A DNA stretch of 64,000 nt, taken from assembly GCF_015706575.1 (NCBI RefSeq), contig NW_024037072.1, positions 253,001-317,000 on the forward strand. The letters are read 5' to 3'. Positions 60,908 to 64,000 of the stretch are shown piece after piece. Position 1 is the first letter of the stretch; each line of letters opens with the position of its first letter. The DNA comes from Patiria miniata (lineage: Eukaryota > Echinodermata > Asteroidea > Valvatida > Asterinidae). The notes below the pieces were generated by a model. The model had not been told where the DNA came from. It worked only from the letters and a program-made list of their open reading frames with translations, and made no database searches. The position numbers and the translations under genes were made by a program.

Positions 60908-61543
60908 CTTGACGCTGTCACACTAAAGTAGCAAAACAATTGTACAGTGACTTCATACAAAACAAAATGCAACTATTTGCTTCAAGTACCATTTCAAGTT
61001 ACAATACATACGAGTAGTGTAGTTTAGGACACCTCTATTATTTTGTTTTTTAGGTTTTCATCACCACCTGCAAGTTAAGTTAGGCTAAAAAAGATATACT
61101 TCTGCTTCCGGTTACCCGACTGACCCTATTTTTAATTTTAGGCCGTGATCCTAAAAAATTTATCAGCAATTCCAAAAAAAATATAAAAATTAATGATTGA
61201 ATAAATAAAAAAAAACCTCGTTCATCATGTTCATGTTGTTGTCTTTTCTGTCTTCACAAAATACCTTTCAACAACCCTTTTGCATCAAAAATGCTTGTAT
61301 TTATTTGTTTTCTTACCTACATTTGCTATTTTTTTTAAAAAAAACCTCTGTTGTTTTTACAACCAGTTTTTCGACCGACCGACCCTATTTCTGAAAGGCA
61401 TGTACTAGCCTGATCGGAAGCAGAAGTATTTTTGTTTTGGCCTTAGCATGGTTAGTCCATTAGTCATTTCAGAATTGACAGTCATTTGCAGAAGTCAATT
61501 TTGAATGGAACTAACATGCTATGCACAGTGACAGGGCATGCAG

Positions 61544-61616
61544 TAGCCCCATAGATCATGTAGATGTGGCCAATTTACTGGGCTAGTCCAGTAAATTGGT
61601 CACATCTATGGGGCTA
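61544..61616. mobile_element. 73-bp hairpin relative of the PRIM1 intron 1 MITE
   Basis: It has the same termini (TAGCCCCATA ... TATGGGGCTA) and shared GTGGCCAATTTACTGG arms as the element at 8246-8754, but almost no interior. Confidence 0.7.
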
Positions 61617-61645
61617 GGCATGCAGGTGTGTCCATTAATCTACAA

Positions 61646-62732
61646 TTAAAGAGGTTGTGGAATGCTCTAAGACATTTCCGTAATTTTTCGGGTATATGTT
61701 GCCTAAGGTGTGATGGGGTCCTACTAAAGCGCGTCAACAAGCGTCAACAAGCGTCAACAAGCGTCAACAAGTTTTAGTAATCGTTAAGTGCGTGTCAACA
61801 AATTTTGTATAGGCCTTTGAACAATAAAAACAGCTTTATATGGTAGAAAAAGCGATAATGAACATCTTCTGCATATCAATTAAAGTTAAAATTATTTTAA
61901 AACTTGGTTTTTTGAACGCGAAATGTACAACGAATTTGTCGATAAAAGTTGGCCGCCATCTTGTTTATGTGTAGCTAGCCGTACTACGCATGCGTGAAGT
62001 GTAAAGAGCCATACTACGCATGCGCGAAGTCTACAGCGCCATCCAAACAAGATGGCGGCCTACTTTTATCGACAAATTCGTCGTACATTTCGTACAAACC
62101 CAAGTTTTAAAATATTTTTAACTTTAATTGATATGCAGAAGATGTTCATTATTGCTTTTTCTACCATATAAAGCTGTTTTTATTGTTCAAAGGCCTACAC
62201 AAAATTTGTTGACGCGCACTTAACGACTACTAAAACTTGTTGACGCTTGTTGACGCTTGTTGACGCTTGTTGACGCGCTTTAGTAGGACCGGTGTGATGA
62301 AATATATACGACTATTGTGTCTGTCATGAGATGAGTACAAAAGGTACTTTTGAGAGCTGTTTTTCAGGTCCTGTTTCGACCCGAACGTGCAATTTGTGTA
62401 AAAGTCGTCTTTGAGGGCAGCAAACAAAACATACAATGTAATAAATCATGACGTAATAAACAGGACTCCCGATGCAGAGTAGTATAAACGAGTCCTGTTT
62501 ATTACGTCACGATTTACTATGTTTTGTTTGCTGCCCCCAACGATGACTTTAACACAAATTGCACGTTCAGGTCGAAACAGGACCTGAAAAACAGCTCTCA
62601 AAAAAGTACCTTTTGTAATCATTTCATGACAGACACAATAGTTGCTTTTATTTCATCACACCTTAGGCTACATATACCCGAAAAATGACGGAAATGTCTT
62701 TGAGCATTCCACAACCATGACAACCTCTTTAA
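61646..62732. mobile_element. Palindromic TTAA-edged element split by a second insertion
   Basis: The outer arms start TTAAAGAGGTTG and end CAACCTCTTTAA. The right half is present in one piece (to 62732), while the left half is split at 61715/62291 by the element at 61716-62290. The axis is near 62470 (AACAGGACTC ... GAGTCCTGTT). TTAA at both edges fits a piggyBac-like target, but the palindrome makes that ambiguous. No coding capacity. Confidence 0.7.
61716..62290. mobile_element. Foldback element with GCGTCAACAA tandem arms, 9-bp target duplication
   Basis: The flanks are GGTGTGATG at 61707-61715 and 62291-62299. The termini are GGTCCTACTAAAGCGCG and its complement. Each arm carries four to five tandem GCGTCAACAA units, then about 200 bases of inverted sequence to a centre near 62008 (GCGCCATCCAAACAAGATGG area). 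It sits inside the 61646-62732 element, so it is the younger insertion. Confidence 0.85.
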
Positions 62733-63382
62733 GTTTTAACCCCATTAATTTCCCCGCCCGGTCCCGCCCCTCCCTCCTGAGTCCTTCCAAGACTAGGCTC
62801 TAGCATCTGAGCTATGCATTTGTACACAACCATCATATTCCCATCATGCATCACAATGAAGGAATAAAATCAAGAATTTTATTCGATAAGCAAATCACTT
62901 TTCAGTTTTCACAGACCATGCAGACAGTCCAATAGAATCCAGCTGTGTAATAATTTTGCAATTCTGTAAAAGTAAAAGGGCGAATTGTACCTGCTAGGGA
63001 AAACCGGTAAAATTAGTGAAGGCCTAGTCCAACTTTCACAGGTAGCGATTGCAATCGTGCATGCAATGTGTATTGTATGTGAGAAATGCAACGCGTGCAT
63101 GCGCATATGCACACGCAAGTTCACATTGCCCGAGCACCGACCCATCTCGTAATGATGTTATCAATGAATGTCAGTAAAGGAGCGGACACCAGACTATTTT
63201 CACATGCCAAAATTGAAGTAGACTGGCCAACAAGTCGCTTCATTCTAACTAATTTTTACATTCAGAAGCGGTGAATCGTTGTAGCGCCCTCAGGAGAGAC
63301 TCATAGAACAGATCTACATGATCAGATGATCTAGTTGAAAACTACCTACATGACCTAGTTTAGTGCTCCATCTGGCGCAATA

Positions 63383-63440
63383 ATGGCCTCAAGTTCAGCT
63401 TCAAGAAATCGGAGGATAAAGATTCAAAGTGTACTCGATG
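63383..63440 (+). CDS. Possible first coding exon of an unidentified + strand gene
   Basis: ATG in the context TAATAATGGCC opens MASSSASRNRRIKIQSVLD, then a donor GGTAGGC at 63441. The basic RNRRIKIQ stretch with a conservative splice site is suggestive. The frame is short and I do not recognise the protein. The rest of the gene would lie beyond the window or in unrecognised exons. Confidence 0.25.
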
Positions 63441-64000
63441 GTAGGCAAAGTTAGCACATTTTGGGATTTAAAAGCTATTTACTGTGACCATCAGACTCAG
63501 AGCTGACAATGCATTTTCAAATCTATACAGTCATCATTCATTATAAATTGTTAACAAACTGTCTGACTATGCTATGGGAGTATAATTATGTGACCAGGTA
63601 GTGAGGTAGCCAATAACTGAATAAGGTGTTTACGGATAATATACGCCATCTTGCAGACGGGGCAAATTTACACCTGTTGCTGTTTACGTACGCATTGTCA
63701 ATCGAAAACTTTTGCGCTTCTAATTCATCATGTGACAATGTGTTCATTCCAAATTGCGTCCATGTCTAACAAGTAGCATAAACCAGTGTTAACATGTGTT
63801 CTTTTTGCCCCGTGAACAAGGTGGCGCAGTGTGAGACACCTTCACCTGACCTTACTTACTGGATTACTTGCCGTAAAAAAAGGCAACCCTTGGAATATGT
63901 ATCCGCGAGTCACCATAATCGGCGCAGGTAACGCTTGCAATGCGTGCGCATTGTCCAACGCAAGTCGCAATTTGAATGCTAGTGCGTCGAAATAGCTCCA
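63441..64000. other. Right edge of the window, nothing recognised
   Basis: No exon, repeat or motif could be supported here. If the frame at 63383 is a real first exon, this is its first intron. Confidence 0.4.

Larger units (their letters stand above)
60908..63382. other. Region upstream of OLA1, repeat-rich
   Basis: The OLA1 promoter should lie in the first few hundred bases, but I see no decisive motif. The rest holds the short TAGCCCCATA hairpin (61544-61616) and the nested palindromes at 61646-62732. No protein was recognised. Confidence 0.55.

Noticed and set aside
1-64000. Retrovirus, LTR element or Polinton copies
   Set aside because: No reverse transcriptase, integrase, capsid or paired long terminal repeats were recognised; the repeats seen are DNA-transposon MITEs, foldback elements, SINEs and a minisatellite.

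Overview
The window looks like nuclear DNA of a marine deuterostome, most likely an ambulacrarian (echinoderm or hemichordate). It is AT-rich, with short intron-split animal genes, many ACATGTA-type motifs and dense small non-autonomous DNA transposons (MITEs, foldback elements). The species call is inference. The gene identities rest on translated exons whose splice phases I checked by hand.

Layout. 1-8016: no recognisable gene, several repeats and a possible promoter zone. 8017-15009 (+): PRIM1, the catalytic primase subunit, 12 exons, with one textbook AT-AC (U12-type) intron and one GC-AG intron. 15010-19557: convergent 3' flanks. 19558-32205 (-): an unusual gene predicted to join an N-terminal PHD finger to two complete Sp-family DNA-binding modules, each a Buttonhead CXCPXC box plus C2H2 fingers, the second with an extra fourth finger. 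All eight obligatory coding exons join in frame to 535 codons, and a ninth, phase-symmetric exon would add another finger. 32206-38924: foldback elements and dispersed repeats. 38925-45580 (-): an Sp1/Sp3/Sp4-type factor, 6 exons, 783 codons, with an Sp box, glutamine-rich activation regions, a Btd box and three fingers. 45581-50094: intergenic, with a promoter-like motif cluster near 47.4 kb. 50095-60907 (-): OLA1 (Obg-like ATPase 1), 12 exons, 397 codons, including a 16-nt microexon and a roughly 1.4-kb, 22-bp minisatellite in an intron. 60908-64000: nested palindromic transposons and a possible first exon of an unidentified + strand gene.

How it fits together. PRIM1 (replication) and OLA1 (translation and stress-linked ATPase) are housekeeping genes flanking an Sp gene cluster. 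The Sp1/3/4 gene and the PHD-Sp gene share the same intron phases across the Btd box and fingers, so the three modules on this strand probably arose by tandem duplication, after which two ended up in one transcription unit with a chromatin-reader-like PHD finger. The order and orientation Sp1/3/4 then OLA1 matches human SP3-OLA1, which points to an old deuterostome linkage. The PHD plus double-Sp protein is the best candidate for an undescribed system here.
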